A DNA stretch of 64,000 bases, taken from NCBI GenBank assembly GCA_019347945.1, contig JAHWKK010000003.1, positions 157,059 through 221,058 on the forward strand, in the 5' to 3' direction. The translations under genes were made by a program, and so were the position numbers. The stretch comes from Acidobacteriota bacterium (GTDB taxonomy: Bacteria; Acidobacteriota; Thermoanaerobaculia; Gp7-AA8; JAHWKK01). The first letter of the stretch is position 1. Every line of letters starts with the position of its first letter. The notes below the pieces were generated by a model, which made no database searches, was not told the origin of the DNA, and saw only the letters and a program-made list of their open reading frames with translations. This document shows, in pieces, positions 16,308-25,098 of the stretch.

Positions 16308-16313
16308 ATTGTA
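16308..16313 (-). promoter_or_regulatory. Candidate -10 element of lipA (leaderless)
   Basis: TACAAT (minus strand) ends 7 bases upstream of the lipA ATG, which would place the transcription start at or one base before the start codon. Confidence 0.45.
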
Positions 16314-16367
16314 GAAGATCGGACCCGTGCCGGGAGCGGCGGGCGATCCGAGACATGCAGTGAAACG

Positions 16368-16390
16368 GGGGGGACCGTTGTGGTCCCCCC
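16368..16390 (-). terminator. Rho-independent terminator of hppA
   Basis: Nine-bp stem GGGGGGACC / GGTCCCCCC with a 5-base loop, 20 bases after the hppA stop on the minus strand, followed in that sense by CGTTTC. The T-run is short. Confidence 0.6.
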
Positions 16391-16409
16391 GTCCTTCCAA
16401 CTGGTCAGG

Positions 16410-18482
16410 TCAGATTAGAAGCGGTGCGATGACGAGCGCGACGACCGACATCAGCTTGATCAGGATGTTGAGGCTCGGTCCGGCGGTGTCCTTGAACGGG
16501 TCTCCGACCGTGTCGCCGACGACGGCGGCCTTGTGGGCGTCGGAACCCTTGCCACCGAAGTTGCCCGCCTCAATGTGTTTCTTCGCGTTGTCCCAGGCGC
16601 CGCCGGCGTTGGCCATGAAGATCGCCATCATGACGCCCGAAGTCGTTACCCCTGCGAGGAGACCACCGAGGGCCGTGACGTCGTAAAACCCGACGACCAC
16701 GGGAACGATGACGGCGAGCAGACCGGGAGCAACCATCTCTTTCAGAGCGGCTGTAGTGGAAATGTCTACGCACTTCGCGTGGTCGGCGACTGCGGTTCCT
16801 TCCATCAGTCCGGGGATGTCGCGGAACTGCCGTCGAACCTCCTCGATCATCTGGAAGGCGGCGCGACCGACAGCCTGCATCGCCATCGAGGAGAAGAGGA
16901 ACGGAAGCATGGCTCCGAGAAAGAGCCCGCCCATGACTCTGGGATTGGAGAGGTCGATCGTGGTGAGGCCGACCGTCGTTTTGAACGCAGCGAAAAGAGC
17001 GAGAGCGGTGAGGGCAGCGGATCCGATCGCGAAGCCCTTTCCGATCGCGGCCGTGGTGTTTCCGACCGCGTCGAGCTTGTCGGTCCGGCCGCGAACCTCG
17101 GCGCCGAGATGGCTCATTTCTGCGATTCCCCCGGCGTTGTCCGCGATCGGCCCGTAGGCGTCGACGGCGAGCTGAATGCCGGTGGTCGACAGCATGCCGA
17201 GCGCCGCGATGGCGATGCCGTAGAGTCCGGCCTGCTGATAGGCGATCACGATTGCTGTGACGAGCACGATCACGGGAAATGCCGTCGACTTCATTCCGAG
17301 CGCCAGACCGCTGATGATGTTGGTGGCGACGCCGGTCTGGCTGTCCCTGGCGATTCCTCGCGCGGGTCCGCGCGATTCCGAGGTGTAGTACTCGGTGATC
17401 AGCCCGATGAGAACACCGGCAACGAGCCCTGCGATCGTGGCAAAAATGATCCCCATCGCACCGAACTCGACACCGTCGAGGATATAGGTGCCTTCGAGCA
17501 TCCATTGAGTGACGATCCAGGTGACGGCGAGCATGACCGCCGCCGAAAAGAAAGTGCCGGTGTGGAGCGCGGTAGCGGGGTTGCCCCCTTCCTTTGTCCG
17601 AACGAGAAACGTTCCGGCGAGGGAAACGATGATGCCTGCGCCGGCCAGAACGAGAGGAAGAAGGACGAGCATCGGTGTGAAGGTTTCGCCGCTCGATTTC
17701 ATCGCGTTCATTCCGAGCACGAGTGAGCCGACGATCGCGCCGACGTAGGATTCAAAGAGATCCGCTCCCATGCCGGCGACGTCTCCGACGTTGTCGCCGA
17801 CGTTGTCTGCGATGACCGCGGGATTGCGGGGGTCGTCCTCGGGGATGCCGGCTTCGACCTTCCCGACGAGATCGGCACCGACGTCCGCTGCCTTGGTGTA
17901 GATGCCGCCGCCGACGCGCGCGAAGAGTGCGATCGAGCTCGCCCCGAACGAAAAGCCGGAGAGCACGGTGACGACCTGGCGAAGGCCTTCCTGCGTCCCG
18001 CCGTCGAACATGCCGCTGTAAATCAGGAAGAGGATCGAGAGGCCGAGAACGCCGAGCCCGACGACCGAGAAGCCCATGACGGCGCCTCCTGCAAACGCGA
18101 CCTTGAGCGCCGGGTTCAGGCCGGTCCGCGCCGCGGCTGCGGTCCGGACGTTCGCGGAGGTCGCCACTCGCATTCCGAACAGGCCCGCGAGACCGGAGCA
18201 GATCGCTCCGACCGCCACCGAAACTCCGATGAGCCAGGAGCTTTGCGGGTTGGTGGCATTCGCGAAAGCGAGAAGCGCAGCCACGACGACGACGAAGATC
18301 GCAAGGATCCGGTACTCGCGTCCCAGAAAGGCCATCGCGCCGTCACGGATGTAGCCGGAGATTTTGACCATCTCGTCGGTCCCCGCCTCCTGCTTGTTGA
18401 TCCAGGAGCTCCGCAGCCAGGCGAACGCCAGCGCCGCGAGTCCCGCGAGTGGTACGAGGTAGAGCAGAGTTTGAGTATCCAC
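16410..18482 (-). CDS. hppA: Membrane-bound ion-pumping pyrophosphatase, K+-dependent type
   Basis: Integral inner-membrane pump (690 residues, ~16 TM helices) that couples hydrolysis of pyrophosphate to H+ and/or Na+ transport. The active-site loop [11 protein letters not shown] and the acidic motif [10 protein letters not shown] are intact, as is the second Asp cluster near the C-terminus. The segment [10 protein letters not shown] (near residue 475) has Ala where K+-independent enzymes have Lys, so K+ dependence is predicted. K+-dependent members include both H+ and Na+ pumps. GTG at 18482 ([11 protein letters not shown]) is preferred to an ATG 54 bases upstream because GAGAGGA precedes it and the extra residues are not membrane-like. 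Confidence 0.94.
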   Translation of the reverse strand: MDTQTLLYLVPLAGLAALAFAWLRSSWINKQEAGTDEMVKISGYIRDGAMAFLGREYRILAIFVVVVAALLAFANATNPQSSWLIGVSVAVGAICSGLAGLFGMRVATSANVRTAAAARTGLNPALKVAFAGGAVMGFSVVGLGVLGLSILFLIYSGMFDGGTQEGLRQVVTVLSGFSFGASSIALFARVGGGIYTKAADVGADLVGKVEAGIPEDDPRNPAVIADNVGDNVGDVAGMGADLFESYVGAIVGSLVLGMNAMKSSGETFTPMLVLLPLVLAGAGIIVSLAGTFLVRTKEGGNPATALHTGTFFSAAVMLAVTWIVTQWMLEGTYILDGVEFGAMGIIFATIAGLVAGVLIGLITEYYTSESRGPARGIARDSQTGVATNIISGLALGMKSTAFPVIVLVTAIVIAYQQAGLYGIAIAALGMLSTTGIQLAVDAYGPIADNAGGIAEMSHLGAEVRGRTDKLDAVGNTTAAIGKGFAIGSAALTALALFAAFKTTVGLTTIDLSNPRVMGGLFLGAMLPFLFSSMAMQAVGRAAFQMIEEVRRQFRDIPGLMEGTAVADHAKCVDISTTAALKEMVAPGLLAVIVPVVVGFYDVTALGGLLAGVTTSGVMMAIFMANAGGAWDNAKKHIEAGNFGGKGSDAHKAAVVGDTVGDPFKDTAGPSLNILIKLMSVVALVIAPLLI

Positions 18483-18645
18483 GTCTGAAAAATCCTCTCT
18501 TCCGGGTGTTGGGTGCTCATGAGGAGCAGGACGCATCCTCGGGATTCGACCGTCCGGTGAATCTTATGGAAGGAATGGCTCTGGTTTCAATTCCACTCCT
18601 TTCAAATCGGCCCTGAACACCCGGAGGCTGTGCTAACTTCCCCGA

Positions 18646-19041
18646 ATGTTCTCGACCGAGATCGACGTTCGCACGGGCTCCGATCGGGAGGTCGTATTCG
18701 TCACTGACCAGGTCGTGGAAGCGGTTCGGGCGTCGGCGGTGCGGGACGGGATCTGTCTGGTGACGACGCCGCATACGAGCTGCGCGGTCACGCTGAACGA
18801 GAATGCCGACCCTGCCGTTCCGCGCGACCTGATGCGGGCGTGGATGGCAATGGTTCCCGACGTCGCGTTCGACCACGCGGAGGGCAACTCCGACGCGCAT
18901 CTTCTGAGCTCGCTGATCGGAACGGCCGTGACGCTTCCGATCGTCGAAGGTGAGCTTCAACTGGGCCGCTGGCAAGGGGTCTGGCTGATCGAGCTCGACG
19001 GACCTCGAACGCGCCGGATCCGGGTCAGCTGCCTCGGTTGA
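18646..19041 (+). CDS. YjbQ/UPF0047 family protein (secondary thiamine-phosphate synthase-like)
   Basis: 131 residues, compact beta-barrel family with the signatures TTPHTSCAVTLNENAD, FDHAEGNSDAHLLSSLIG and WQGVWLIELDGPR. Family members show weak thiamine-phosphate synthase activity, but the true role is unclear. No close Shine-Dalgarno (GGAGG is 18 bases away); TGC-TAACTT, an extended -10-like element, ends 6 bases before the ATG, suggesting a leaderless transcript. Part of this gene (18850-18912) is duplicated at 13309-13371. Confidence 0.85.
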   Translation: MFSTEIDVRTGSDREVVFVTDQVVEAVRASAVRDGICLVTTPHTSCAVTLNENADPAVPRDLMRAWMAMVPDVAFDHAEGNSDAHLLSSLIGTAVTLPIVEGELQLGRWQGVWLIELDGPRTRRIRVSCLG

Positions 19042-19056
19042 GCCTGGGGCCGGGAT

Positions 19057-19593
19057 TCAGGGCGTCGGAAGACGGTTGATGACCCCGCACGCGATTCTGG
19101 CTCCGGCGTTTCCCGAGGGCTGCGAAGTGAGATCGTCGGGGTCGGCATGGAGGACGACCGCGCGGTTGGCGACCGAGTTCGTTCCCTCATGGGCCGAGAG
19201 AACATGCGAACGGACCGTGGTGCTGACGCGGCCGTTGCGGTTCGCGGTCACGTTCCCGAGATCTCCTGCATGCTTCTGCCCATCCGTTGGAGCGCCATGT
19301 GGCATGCCGTGAGGGGAGAAGTGATCGCCGGCGGATGAGCCGTCTGCGGCGCTGCAATTCCCATTTTCGTGAATGTGAAAACCGTGAACTCCCGGCGGAA
19401 CGTTCGAAAGACTGATCTCGATGTCGACGCTGCCGTTGGGCCACTCGAGAAATGTCACGACGCCTTGTGCCGTCGAACCGCTGCGACCCTCAAGGGTGGC
19501 GACGGCCTTTGCGGTCGGCTGCCGGGACGACATACAGGCCACGAGAGTTGAAACCACGAATAATGCGAAGGTGAACGTCACCAGTTTTTTCAT
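19057..19593 (-). CDS. sodC: Cu/Zn superoxide dismutase lipoprotein
   Basis: 178 residues. N-terminal lipoprotein signal (KKLVTFTFALFVVSTLVAC; lipobox L-V-A-C) predicts membrane anchoring outside the cytoplasm. Copper ligands are seen in GFHIHENG, the bridging/zinc histidines and Asp in GDHFSPHG and KHAGDLGN, and the last copper His in VVLHADPDD. The disulfide cysteines are in HENGNC and IACGVI. It dismutates extracytoplasmic superoxide. The ATG at 19593 has GGAGG 7 bases upstream; a longer frame without a site is rejected. Confidence 0.93.
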   Translation of the reverse strand: MKKLVTFTFALFVVSTLVACMSSRQPTAKAVATLEGRSGSTAQGVVTFLEWPNGSVDIEISLSNVPPGVHGFHIHENGNCSAADGSSAGDHFSPHGMPHGAPTDGQKHAGDLGNVTANRNGRVSTTVRSHVLSAHEGTNSVANRAVVLHADPDDLTSQPSGNAGARIACGVINRLPTP

Positions 19594-19648
19594 CGGGAAC
19601 CTCCAGCGCGAGTAAAGCTGCAACCGTCGGGCCGGATGGCTGGGACCT

Positions 19649-21217
19649 TCAGCTGAGTCCGAGCTCGGAGACGAGCTGATCGATGGTCATGACCTCTTCT
19701 GCTCCGTCCTGCCGGCGCAGCTTCGCGTGATACCAGCCGTCCATCGCCACCGGTGTATAGAGCTTTCCGCCGATGTGCAGCTTCTTTCCGGAAGTGAGTG
19801 CAAGGAACACCTGCTCGTAGATGCTGCGGCTGAGCTTCGTATCCGGATAAAAGCGCTCCCGATACTTCACCTTCGCCTTCCGCCCCGCGACCGCGCGAGC
19901 TGGCGGCCGCCGTGCGGTTTTTGCTGCTTTTTTGGTCGGACGCTGGTGTGTACGAGGCGGTGGCGGGGCCGGCGGCGCGGCGTCATCATCCGGGGCCTTC
20001 GGGTCGGGCGCCGCAGCCGCCGCGGCAGCTCGTCGCGGTCGCCGGGGCGCGTCGCCGGTCTCTGCCTTCCTGGCGGCTTCGGTCTCGTTCTCGATTCCGT
20101 GGCGGACGTCGAGAGCCTTCGAAACGATCCATTCAGTCTTGTCGGTCGCGGAACCGCGGGCGGCGACGCGGCCGGGAAAGCGACTCATCGCGAGAATGCG
20201 TTCGCTGAGAAGCAGACCCCACCGGCAGAGAACGCCGACGTGATCGTAGGCGAGAGGGCGATCGGTGAGCTCGAGAAGCGAGCGGCTCTTTCGCTCGAGC
20301 ACGGCGAACAGCAGGCGCGAACTGAACGGATCCGAATGCCGGAGAATCGATTTTCTGAAGTAGCGCGCCGTCTCCAGACCGATGCGGCGAAGCGAGCGCT
20401 TCTTTCCGTCGGTACAAACCCAGACGCGTTCGTCGACGTCGGTCGTGAACGGGCTCCGCGGGTAATGGAAATCTTTCGTCAGCCACCCCTTTCGAGTCGT
20501 GTGTTTTCCGGGGGTGACGTTCGCGATCAGCGGGATGGGGAGCTCTTCGAGGACATCGAGCTCGTACGAGCTCCAGGTCATGATCTCGCGAACGATGCCG
20601 ATGATGGCTGCAGCGGTGGCGATCATCATGACCGGATCCGGGGTGAAATCGAGCGTGATCTCGATCCGGCCTCCGCGAGGCCGTACTCCGACTCCCGTCG
20701 ACCTGCGGTTTGCTCCGAGCATCATCAGGATCGGGGGGAAGATGTAAGCGAGCAGCAGGGAGAGTTTCCTTTCGTTGCGCGAGCTCGACTGCTGTGATCG
20801 GGGGATCTCGAAGGAGACGTTGTAGTGGGAGCTGTATCCCCTCAGTCTCACCTCGTGCCCGGTCCTCTTTTCCCACTCGGTGAGTTGATCGCGGACGAAG
20901 GCGATCTGCTCCCACAGGCTGCGGACCATTCGCGCCGTACATTTCGGCGCGACTTCGATCAGAGGAGTGACGACTTCGATGACGCCACGATCGAAATAGA
21001 CGGCGCCACCGGTCGGAAGCTGAAGCGAGCGTCCTTCGCGCGGAAGAAGCGGAATCGTGATGAAGTCGGTCGGAGCTTTCCAGAACTTTTCCGGAACGAC
21101 CTCGGATCCGTCGACCCAGACATTGAACTCCGATTCCATCCCGACGGCGGGCATGAGGAGTTTTCCTCCGCGTCGGCGGGGGCGGCGGGCTCGCTTGGGA
21201 AGGGGGGTGCGGGACAT
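19649..21217 (-). CDS. Glutamine-synthetase-fold carboxylate-amine ligase, PafA/Dop-like (predicted amidoligase)
   Basis: 522 residues. Motifs match the Pup ligase/deamidase (PafA/Dop) layout: GMESEF near residue 30 (compare G-I-E-T-E-F, the Mg-ATP glutamates), LPTGGAVYFDRGVIEVVTP near 70-85 (compare Y-x-D-x-G-x-x-E-x-x-T), and YSSHYNVSF near 130 (compare Y-G-x-H-E-N-Y). A GCS2-like RPRGGRIEIT strand follows near 180. Such folds join a carboxylate to an amine with ATP. An Ala/Pro/Arg-rich linker (~380-440) leads to a ~70-residue C-terminal domain (HIGGKLYTPV, WYHAKLRR). The ATG at 21217 has GGGAG just upstream. No Pup or proteasome gene is nearby. Last gene of an operon with M15 peptidase and beta-lactamase-fold genes. 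Fold assignment is by eye; substrate unknown. Confidence 0.65.
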   Translation of the reverse strand: MSRTPLPKRARRPRRRGGKLLMPAVGMESEFNVWVDGSEVVPEKFWKAPTDFITIPLLPREGRSLQLPTGGAVYFDRGVIEVVTPLIEVAPKCTARMVRSLWEQIAFVRDQLTEWEKRTGHEVRLRGYSSHYNVSFEIPRSQQSSSRNERKLSLLLAYIFPPILMMLGANRRSTGVGVRPRGGRIEITLDFTPDPVMMIATAAAIIGIVREIMTWSSYELDVLEELPIPLIANVTPGKHTTRKGWLTKDFHYPRSPFTTDVDERVWVCTDGKKRSLRRIGLETARYFRKSILRHSDPFSSRLLFAVLERKSRSLLELTDRPLAYDHVGVLCRWGLLLSERILAMSRFPGRVAARGSATDKTEWIVSKALDVRHGIENETEAARKAETGDAPRRPRRAAAAAAAPDPKAPDDDAAPPAPPPPRTHQRPTKKAAKTARRPPARAVAGRKAKVKYRERFYPDTKLSRSIYEQVFLALTSGKKLHIGGKLYTPVAMDGWYHAKLRRQDGAEEVMTIDQLVSELGLS

Positions 21218-21261
21218 GACTCCCACTGGATAAAGCAATAGGTCTGCCCGGCGGCGGCGGC

Positions 21262-21963
21262 TCAGTTCGGCTCGCCGGTTTGCAGCTGATCGCGCCTTCG
21301 GTCGGAGTGGACCCGGCGCTCGAGAGCGTCGGGAAGAATGACGACTTCCCGGGGATCCTCCTCCAGCTCCGGGGGATCGAGCAGGGCATAGCCGATGTCG
21401 AGATGGAGATGATCGTCCGCGTGTCCCGGTTCGCTTCCCCAGGGGCTGATCCGGAGGGATGCGTCGACTTCGCGGACAACCGAGGCAAACTTTTCGTGAG
21501 GCTCCTCACCGTCGATGAGCGTCGATCCGATCCGATAGATGTCGGCGCCGCATGCCCATCGGTGGGGATCGCCCCGGTGCCCCCTCTGGTGGAGCGGGGA
21601 ACGATAGCCTCCGTTGACCGAAATATTGAGCGTCGAGCCGACGGCGTTGCGAACGTTCTGAAGAGTCAGGGCGAGGAACCGGACGGCTGTCGGGATGTAA
21701 CGGGGGAACGAACGGAGGGGTTCAGCTTCCTTCAGGTCGACTCGAAGAAATTCGCCGATCGCAAAGTGAGTCGTCAGGTAGGTGTTCCATGCGGCCTTCT
21801 TCGAAGGAACGCGAAGGAAAAATCTCGGGAGTCGCCTCAGCTTTCCCTCGAAATCACGAACGAATGCGCCGGGTGAGAGGCACGATCGAAGCGGTTCCTC
21901 CAGCGTGAATCCGTCGACAACCGTCACTTCCTCGCTCTCAGGCGTCGCTTCTGTTTCGGTCAC
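21262..21963 (-). CDS. M15-type zinc peptidase (DD-/LD-carboxypeptidase-like), no signal peptide
   Basis: 233 residues. The metallopeptidase core is visible: ISVNGGYRSPLHQ, then HRWACGADIY (H-x6-D, near 136) and ADDHLHLDIGY (catalytic Asp/Glu position and third zinc His, near 186). This is the VanY/M15 arrangement normally used to trim D-Ala or peptidoglycan stems. No signal peptide or membrane segment is seen. GTG start at 21963 with GGGGGAG 7 bases upstream; it begins 26 bases inside the end of the upstream beta-lactamase-fold gene, so the two are translationally coupled. The amidoligase follows after 44 bases. Confidence 0.7.
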   Translation of the reverse strand: MTETEATPESEEVTVVDGFTLEEPLRSCLSPGAFVRDFEGKLRRLPRFFLRVPSKKAAWNTYLTTHFAIGEFLRVDLKEAEPLRSFPRYIPTAVRFLALTLQNVRNAVGSTLNISVNGGYRSPLHQRGHRGDPHRWACGADIYRIGSTLIDGEEPHEKFASVVREVDASLRISPWGSEPGHADDHLHLDIGYALLDPPELEEDPREVVILPDALERRVHSDRRRDQLQTGEPN

Positions 21964-22828
21964 TCGCCATCTCCCCCAGGAATGAATGGATTCCCGCCGT
22001 GATCTCCGCGACCGCCCCGGATGGCTTCCTGCCCGGAGGGAACTGGGTGAGCACGGCGAGTACGTAAGGCTTCCTCTCCTCGAAAAAGACGATCCCGGCG
22101 TCGTGATGAACTGTCGAGATGTTTCCCGTCTTGTGCGCAACTCTCGCCTGCTCGGGAAGGCCTGCCGGGATGCCGCTCCGGTACTTCTGGTCGTGGAGAA
22201 TCTCGAGCATCGCCTCGCTCGCTTCCTCGCTGAAGGCTCGTTTTTCGGTGATTGCCCGCAACAGGCTGACGAGTCCGTTGGCGCTTGTCTCGTTGTTGAG
22301 TCCGGCTTCGAAGGCGACCTCGTCCTGAACCCCGCGCAGCACCCTGATTCCGTCGACACCCAGCTCGTCGAGGGCCTTTGCGATCGCCGGGATTCCGACC
22401 AGTTGAACGAGGAGGTTGGTCGCGAGATTCGACGATGTCGTGATCATGTGGTGCATCAGTTCCCGAATCGGCAGCGCTGTCCCGATTCGGTCCGCGATGC
22501 TGTCCGACTTCGGGTTGACGCTGAGCCGGAAGACCGAGCCGTCGACGATGCTCTCGAACCGGTTCCGGACGTGGAGCGTGTCGTCGATCCCGAAGGTGCC
22601 CCGGGCGGCCTGCCGGAAAACGGCTGCCATGACGGCGATCTTCATCGTCGATGCGGCATGGAATGGAGCATCGCCGTTATAGGCCCACTGCACGGTGGTT
22701 TCGTAGTCGTAGTACGAGATTGCGAGATCGCTCAGCTCGTGCGCGTTCTTCAACTCGATAATCCGGGAGTACAGCGACGTTTCGACGCTTTCCCGGGTCG
22801 CATTCTCGGCGAGTGGCGCCTGGCTCAT
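21938..22828 (-). CDS. Class A beta-lactamase-fold serine hydrolase, apparently cytoplasmic
   Basis: 296 residues with the full class A set: S-x-x-K in ASTMKIA (near 61), S-S-N in TTSSNLATN (the SDN position, near 132), omega-loop E-x-x-L-N in EAGLN (near 176) and K-T-G in HKTGNIS (near 233). Members hydrolyse beta-lactams or act as DD-peptidases/esterases. Unlike secreted beta-lactamases, this one starts at MSQAPLAENATRES with no signal peptide, and no upstream in-frame start would add one. It overlaps the M15 peptidase gene by 26 bases and lies 43 bases behind tupC, so it may share the transporter promoter. Role with its operon partners unknown. Confidence 0.85.
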   Translation of the reverse strand: MSQAPLAENATRESVETSLYSRIIELKNAHELSDLAISYYDYETTVQWAYNGDAPFHAASTMKIAVMAAVFRQAARGTFGIDDTLHVRNRFESIVDGSVFRLSVNPKSDSIADRIGTALPIRELMHHMITTSSNLATNLLVQLVGIPAIAKALDELGVDGIRVLRGVQDEVAFEAGLNNETSANGLVSLLRAITEKRAFSEEASEAMLEILHDQKYRSGIPAGLPEQARVAHKTGNISTVHHDAGIVFFEERKPYVLAVLTQFPPGRKPSGAVAEITAGIHSFLGEMASDRNRSDA

Positions 22829-22871
22829 CGGTTAGAAAGGGTATCAACGGAAGTGCCAGTTGCGGACACCC

Positions 22872-23456
22872 TCAAATGGAATCCCGCCCGCCGCGCATCG
22901 AGATCTCGCTGAAAGGAACGTGTGAAAGGACCGGAACGTCGTGCGTCGCGATGACGATGAGTGGCCGCTTCAGGCGGACTGATTCTTCCATCACTCGGGT
23001 CCACGCCATCATCCCTTCTTCGTCGAGTGCCGCGGTGGTCTCGTCGACGAGCAGCACTTCGGGATCGGCAGCCATGGCTCGCGCCAGTGCCACTCGTGCG
23101 CGCTGACCCGAGGAGAGTGTGCCTACGTCGCGATCCAACAGTTCCATCGCTTCGAGTCGTCTGAGCGCATCGTCTGCCGGTGCTGTTCCGGACCCGGCCA
23201 GGCCGAGATTGAACGCCACCGATCCGCGAAAGAGAAAAGGATTCGAATGTACGAAGACTCGCCTTCCGAACTCGGGAGAGATCACGCCTTCCAGAGGAGG
23301 CTGCAGCGTTGCGAGAGATCTCAGAAACGTCGTCTTGCCTGAACCGTTGCTGCCGGTCACCACGAGAACCCGATCCGCTTCGACCCGTCCGGCGGGAACG
23401 CGGGCGATCGTCGCATCGTAGCCGAGCGCGAGCCCGGTCCATCTGATTCCGATCAC
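22872..23456 (-). CDS. tupC: Tungstate-type ABC transporter ATP-binding protein
   Basis: 194-residue ABC ATPase, short for the family. Walker A is GSNGSGKTT, Q-loop region FVHSNPFLFRG, signature LSSGQ, Walker B VLLVDE and H-loop IATHDVP. The short length and the pairing with a TupB-like permease and TupA-like binding protein suggest tungstate (or molybdate) uptake. The GTG start overlaps the permease stop by 4 bases (GTGA). The longer open frame upstream is not coding. Confidence 0.85.
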   Translation of the reverse strand: MIGIRWTGLALGYDATIARVPAGRVEADRVLVVTGSNGSGKTTFLRSLATLQPPLEGVISPEFGRRVFVHSNPFLFRGSVAFNLGLAGSGTAPADDALRRLEAMELLDRDVGTLSSGQRARVALARAMAADPEVLLVDETTAALDEEGMMAWTRVMEESVRLKRPLIVIATHDVPVLSHVPFSEISMRGGRDSI

Positions 23457-24139
23457 GACCTTCCCCCCATCCGAACCACGCCGTTGACCAGGAGTGCGAT
23501 CGCAATGAGAACGAGCCCCAGCGCGATCGCTCTCGCGTCGTCTCCTCTGTTGTGTTCCAGCGCGATCACCGTCGTCAGTACGCGGGTCTCTCCCCTGATG
23601 TTGCCGCCCAGAATGATTGCCGCCCCGACTTCCGTGAACACTCGGGCGAATGCGATCATCGCAGCCGAGCGGAGCTCCGAAGCGGACTCCCGTACCAGCA
23701 GCCAGCCGGTCCGGACCTTTCCGATTCCGAGGGTGCGTGCCGTCTCTCGGGCTTCCGGCGGGAGCGACTTCAGCGCGGTGAGAAGAAACGCCGCGATGAT
23801 CGGCGTCGCCAGAATCGCCTGGCCGGCCACCATCGCCGCGCGGGTGTATAGAAGATCCATCCACCCGAGCGGACCGGAGGAAGAGAGCAGGAGATAGAGA
23901 AAGAGCCCGATTCCGACGGTGGGGAGCGCGGTGAGCGTATGGACCAGCCACGAGGCGATTCTCGACGTGATACCTCGTGCCGAAGAGAGAACCACCGCGA
24001 CGGGAATCGCCAGGATGAGCGCGATCAGAAGCGCCGCGAGCGACACCGAAACCGAGGTCAGCGTCACTGTCACGAGCTCGCGGTCCCAGGCCGCCAGGAG
24101 TCGAAGCGCCTCGCCGAACGATTCGAGAAGGGGGCTCAT
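23453..24139 (-). CDS. tupB: Tungstate-type ABC transporter permease
   Basis: 228 residues with about five or six membrane helices and the EAA-loop region (ARETARTLGIGKVRTGWLLVRE). FTEVGAAIILGGNIRG is the conserved core motif of TupB/WtpB permeases. Forms the inner-membrane channel. Starts inside the stop of the binding-protein gene (ATGA overlap) and ends overlapping the ATPase, giving a tight tupA-tupB-tupC order. Confidence 0.88.
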   Translation of the reverse strand: MSPLLESFGEALRLLAAWDRELVTVTLTSVSVSLAALLIALILAIPVAVVLSSARGITSRIASWLVHTLTALPTVGIGLFLYLLLSSSGPLGWMDLLYTRAAMVAGQAILATPIIAAFLLTALKSLPPEARETARTLGIGKVRTGWLLVRESASELRSAAMIAFARVFTEVGAAIILGGNIRGETRVLTTVIALEHNRGDDARAIALGLVLIAIALLVNGVVRMGGRS

Positions 24140-25038
24140 CGGGGGAGATCGTCCGGTCGGGAGTCGGGCCGCCCTTCGGGCCAGGCCCGGAACGGTTTCT
24201 CGCCCTCGATGGAGAAGTCTTCGATCACTTTACGTCCGGAACCTCTGGTGATCCATTCCCCGAAACGGATCGCCTCTGCGCTGCGGGGCCTGCCCCGCCG
24301 GATCGTCAACGCGTAGCAGTTGAGCATCGCGTTTTCGGAGGGATCGCTGAAGAGAGGCTCGAGCCTCAGTGTGTTTTCGAGCTTCAGGAACGTTGCTCGA
24401 TCAGTCAGCAGATAGCCGGAGCGCTCCGACGCGATGCGGAGAGTTCCCGCCATTCCCTGTCCGGTCTCGACGAGGAGGGAAGGCTCAGGCGCGACCCCCG
24501 CGGCTGCCCAGAGGCTCGACTCCCTTACGTGGGTCCCCGAATCGTCGGCCCGCGAAATGAAGGGGGAACCGGATCTCGCAATCCGAATCATGGCGTCGAG
24601 AGGTGACTCCGCGGCCTCGACCCTCGCAGGATCCTGCTCCGGCCCGGCGATCAGAAAATCGGTGCACATGAACTTCCGGTACCAGGGATCGGGCAGCTCC
24701 CGAAGGAGTTTGGATTCCCCGTTCGGCTCGTGAGTGATTGCAGCGTCCGCATCGCCGGCGCGAAGGATGTCGAACGCCCGTCCGCTCCCGGCGCTGAGAG
24801 TCTCGAGTCGTTCTCCGGATTCATTTTCCCAGGCGATCGTGAGGGCCTCGGCGAGGCCGGAGTTGTCGAAAGACGTCGAGGCGACGAGTCGAAGGGGGGT
24901 GCCGGAAGATTCCTTCGCGCAGCCGGCTATCACGAGCGACAGAACGGCTGCCGCGAAGATGAGCTTGTGCGGATCCGCGAAGAATTTCCAGGCCTCGTCG
25001 ATGCTTGCGGGTATCGTTTGTGATCGGACCGGTTTCAT
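24136..25038 (-). CDS. tupA: Tungstate-type substrate-binding lipoprotein with chimeric N-terminus
   Basis: 300 residues. The body has the TupA/PBP oxyanion-binding pattern: STSFDNSGLAEAL, AGSGRAFDILRAGDADAAITHEP, SRADDSGTH and LTDRATFL. The lipobox is LSLVIAGC. Odd: the ~27 residues before the hydrophobic core (QTIPASIDEAWKFFADPHKL) are not signal-like and closely resemble the start of SRPBCC/START-domain proteins. The ATG at 25038 is the only usable start in frame, with no good Shine-Dalgarno. It looks like a fusion of the first codons of an SRPBCC gene to a tupA signal peptide. Tungstate versus molybdate cannot be settled by eye. Confidence 0.8.
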   Translation of the reverse strand: MKPVRSQTIPASIDEAWKFFADPHKLIFAAAVLSLVIAGCAKESSGTPLRLVASTSFDNSGLAEALTIAWENESGERLETLSAGSGRAFDILRAGDADAAITHEPNGESKLLRELPDPWYRKFMCTDFLIAGPEQDPARVEAAESPLDAMIRIARSGSPFISRADDSGTHVRESSLWAAAGVAPEPSLLVETGQGMAGTLRIASERSGYLLTDRATFLKLENTLRLEPLFSDPSENAMLNCYALTIRRGRPRSAEAIRFGEWITRGSGRKVIEDFSIEGEKPFRAWPEGRPDSRPDDLPR

Positions 25039-25098
25039 GGAGATGGCAGAGTGCGAAGCTGCACGGCCAGCATGAAAGAATATCCGCAGGAGTCACGC

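Noticed and set aside
19649-21217. A true pupylation system
   Set aside because: No Pup-like small protein, proteasome subunit or Mpa/ARC gene was seen within the window; only the ligase-like fold is supported.
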